Assembly: GCA_947259235.1 (NCBI GenBank)
Contig: CAMYLL010000159.1
Coordinates: 1 to 6,553, forward strand
DNA from: an uncultured Pseudodesulfovibrio sp.
Lineage (GTDB): Bacteria > Desulfobacterota > Desulfovibrionia > Desulfovibrionales > Desulfovibrionaceae
Direction of reading: 5' to 3'
DNA length: 6,553 nucleotides
The notes beneath the pieces are model-generated. The model had not been told where the DNA came from, did not search any database, and was given only the letters and a program-made list of their open reading frames with translations. A program made the position numbers and the translations under genes. Shown piece by piece: positions 6,401 to 6,553 of the stretch (the stretch's first letter is position 1; the number at the start of each line of letters is the position of its first letter).

Positions 6401-6553
6401 GTCGATTCCGATGGCCTTGACCAGCTTGCCCGGAAAATCCTTGCTGCCCGGTCTGGCCTCGGTGTCCCATATGGCCGCAGGCAGGGATACGACCAATTCC
6501 GTGACGCCTGTCCTGCGCACTGAATAATCAGGCAATTTTGCGGAATCAAAGGA
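3401..6553 (-). CDS. Large tetratricopeptide-repeat protein with proline-rich linker, N-terminus beyond the window
   Basis: The frame is open through the right edge, giving about 1,050 residues without the true start. A TTG at 6533-6535 could be read as a start, but no Shine-Dalgarno precedes it and the coding pattern continues upstream, so the gene is 5'-partial here. Three regions are visible. First, about 85 residues (6553 to about 6281) with alternating hydrophobic strands form an unrecognised, probably beta-rich domain. Second is a linker of about 300 residues (about 6280-5381), rich in Pro, Ala, Glu and Val, with repeated VSPP/VAPP motifs. Third is a helical array (about 5380-3410) of perhaps 12 or more TPR-like units, such as those ending IQTYPEH, VRDYPT, VEQYPDSP and IEKYPDSP. 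The YPDSP-type helix ends recall BamD/YbgF-like envelope TPR proteins. A scaffold role in the envelope is inferred, but no signal peptide can be seen. The protein ends in PAPQ with a TAG stop, just upstream of the Memo gene. Specific function is unknown. Confidence 0.9.
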   Translation of the reverse strand, partial: SFDSAKLPDYSVRRTGVTELVVSLPAAIWDTEARPGSKDFPGKLVKAIGIDGDSVRITTSTNGFGFIKLPTPGKPEFVLQIFRDPIGARWKPREPEPPVSAAPPAPVQTAPAQPQAAPEEPSPAASPAPAASNRAAAPGAEADLPPDQGTGQDRKPFFAVPYTVRTEVSPPGEAQPVASPEPPVAEAQPVTPPPTPTARPETDGMRPGVYPPSHQLRFKAVNQTAEEVKFAELAGTSQAPQPLVDQPGTTGTVSPPVDEGSAVVGTVAPPVDGVEAVGQDGGAVVGGVVSPPPAESGRDGEGLPVGVSGQGEAVGSVSPPPSVVQGAPPPQPTPEEQAQVVQPVAEPVVPEQAAEVAPAVAEGEGVPPVPGDGTVSPQTGTEGPPPDPVAEAKAREEEIRKQLYEAQSMMFNGNLNEALPIYEGILREPDVPSDVREETLYAVADITKQKYGDDLSGHYDEIAQAFIEAMNSNLRSDRVPRALLNLGLLNLQVGNFPEAKAYFKILQEKYPDDDNIPSISYYWGEYYYKKGDYMKAADQFQYLIQTYPEHQLVKQAAFYLADSLNRTGFIDQAFQIVDYIDKRWPDYYMENPEFLRLAGGVELSLKKLEQAKNHYFTYYNLNPEADGADVVLARIGDIYVRQGENDAAKLIYEKVVRDYPTKEGGLVAKMRLAEEGIHDDPTMPEMGDVFDRPYNLRPEKIYQDIVEQYPDSPLAPVAQLKLAMWYAFHKQYPEALAAAQDLIEKYPDSPLVRKARTLGDSVFALAVPGMVDEERFSRVVRYWETYDFIGKEDTKVDDSIVLQVAMSYWKVGQPEKALSLIKPYLQKKQVPKASDEALGLAVNIYLDQLAWKDIADLVSMAKANWNLPQEQMRQVEYAQAMSLQNLGEANQALAMWADLAKDVKVEPAFRAYAMYYMAKAAMDRQDLRKVFVYAQEALSLLLQTKGDPEKIKDAVLMSIYATERSGRYDEALKWAKEYDRYIDVDNPEWASTRFKLARIYRKAGAMEEWKQLLGDIIEKKPDSLQAQLAKSALDTYALEQQVQEYAPAPQ
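5381..6280 (-). repeat. Proline-rich low-complexity linker with VxPP repeats inside the TPR gene
   Basis: About 300 codons are dominated by Pro, Ala, Glu, Val and Gly. The motif VSPP or VAPP recurs at 6041-6052, 5786-5797, 5744-5755, 5678-5689 and 5594-5605, with a degenerate VSPQ near 5420-5431. Around several of these the wider pattern is VxG-x-V-[SA]-P-P. No hydrophobic membrane segment is seen. Such linkers are extended and often span the periplasm or separate two domains; that role here is inferred. Confidence 0.75.

Noticed and set aside
5326..6549. A 407-codon minus-strand frame overlapping the N-terminal part of the TPR gene
   Set aside because: It is an out-of-frame reading of the proline-rich linker, giving an Arg/Pro/Ser-rich translation with no family features. 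The TPR frame runs through the same bases into a real domain.

Overview
This GC-rich window looks like ordinary chromosome of a Gram-negative bacterium. My best guess is a Desulfovibrionales-type sulfate reducer, from the combination of a PNPase with an Arg/Gly/Asp-rich tail, a stand-alone Memo-family gene and a large proline-rich TPR protein. That placement is inference from remembered gene styles, not a demonstrated match. There are no tRNA or rRNA genes, CRISPR arrays, insertion sequences or phage genes.

Layout. Bases 1-1609 (+) hold the 3' three-quarters of pnp (polynucleotide phosphorylase), whose start lies left of the window. It ends in a strong intrinsic terminator (1634-1667). Everything else is read from the opposite strand. 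From right to left these are: a large TPR-repeat protein with a long proline-rich linker (3401-6553, cut by the right edge), a Memo/AmmeMemoRadiSam-B family protein (2573-3379) only 21 bases downstream of it, and a DJ-1/PfpI family protein (1792-2379). The last is separated by about 190 bases that contain inverted repeats and a possible promoter, and it ends in its own intrinsic terminator (1737-1766). pnp and the DJ-1/PfpI gene therefore converge on a 182-base junction with two opposed terminators and a third, unexplained stem-loop between them.

How the genes relate. The TPR gene and the Memo gene are almost certainly co-transcribed, because the Memo ribosome binding site fills the short gap between them. 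The DJ-1/PfpI gene may be a separate unit. It closely resembles, from memory, the domain duplicated in plant DJ-1D glyoxalase III proteins, so an aldehyde-detoxification or protein-repair role is plausible. pnp is a housekeeping RNA-degradation gene unrelated in function to the others.

I see no convincing new multi-gene system. The points most worth a second look are the inverted repeats in front of the DJ-1/PfpI gene, the Memo-TPR pairing without the usual AMMECR1 and radical-SAM partners in view, the silent-site-diverged 10-residue tandem repeat in the PNPase tail, and the unidentified N-terminal domain and VxPP-repeat linker of the TPR protein.
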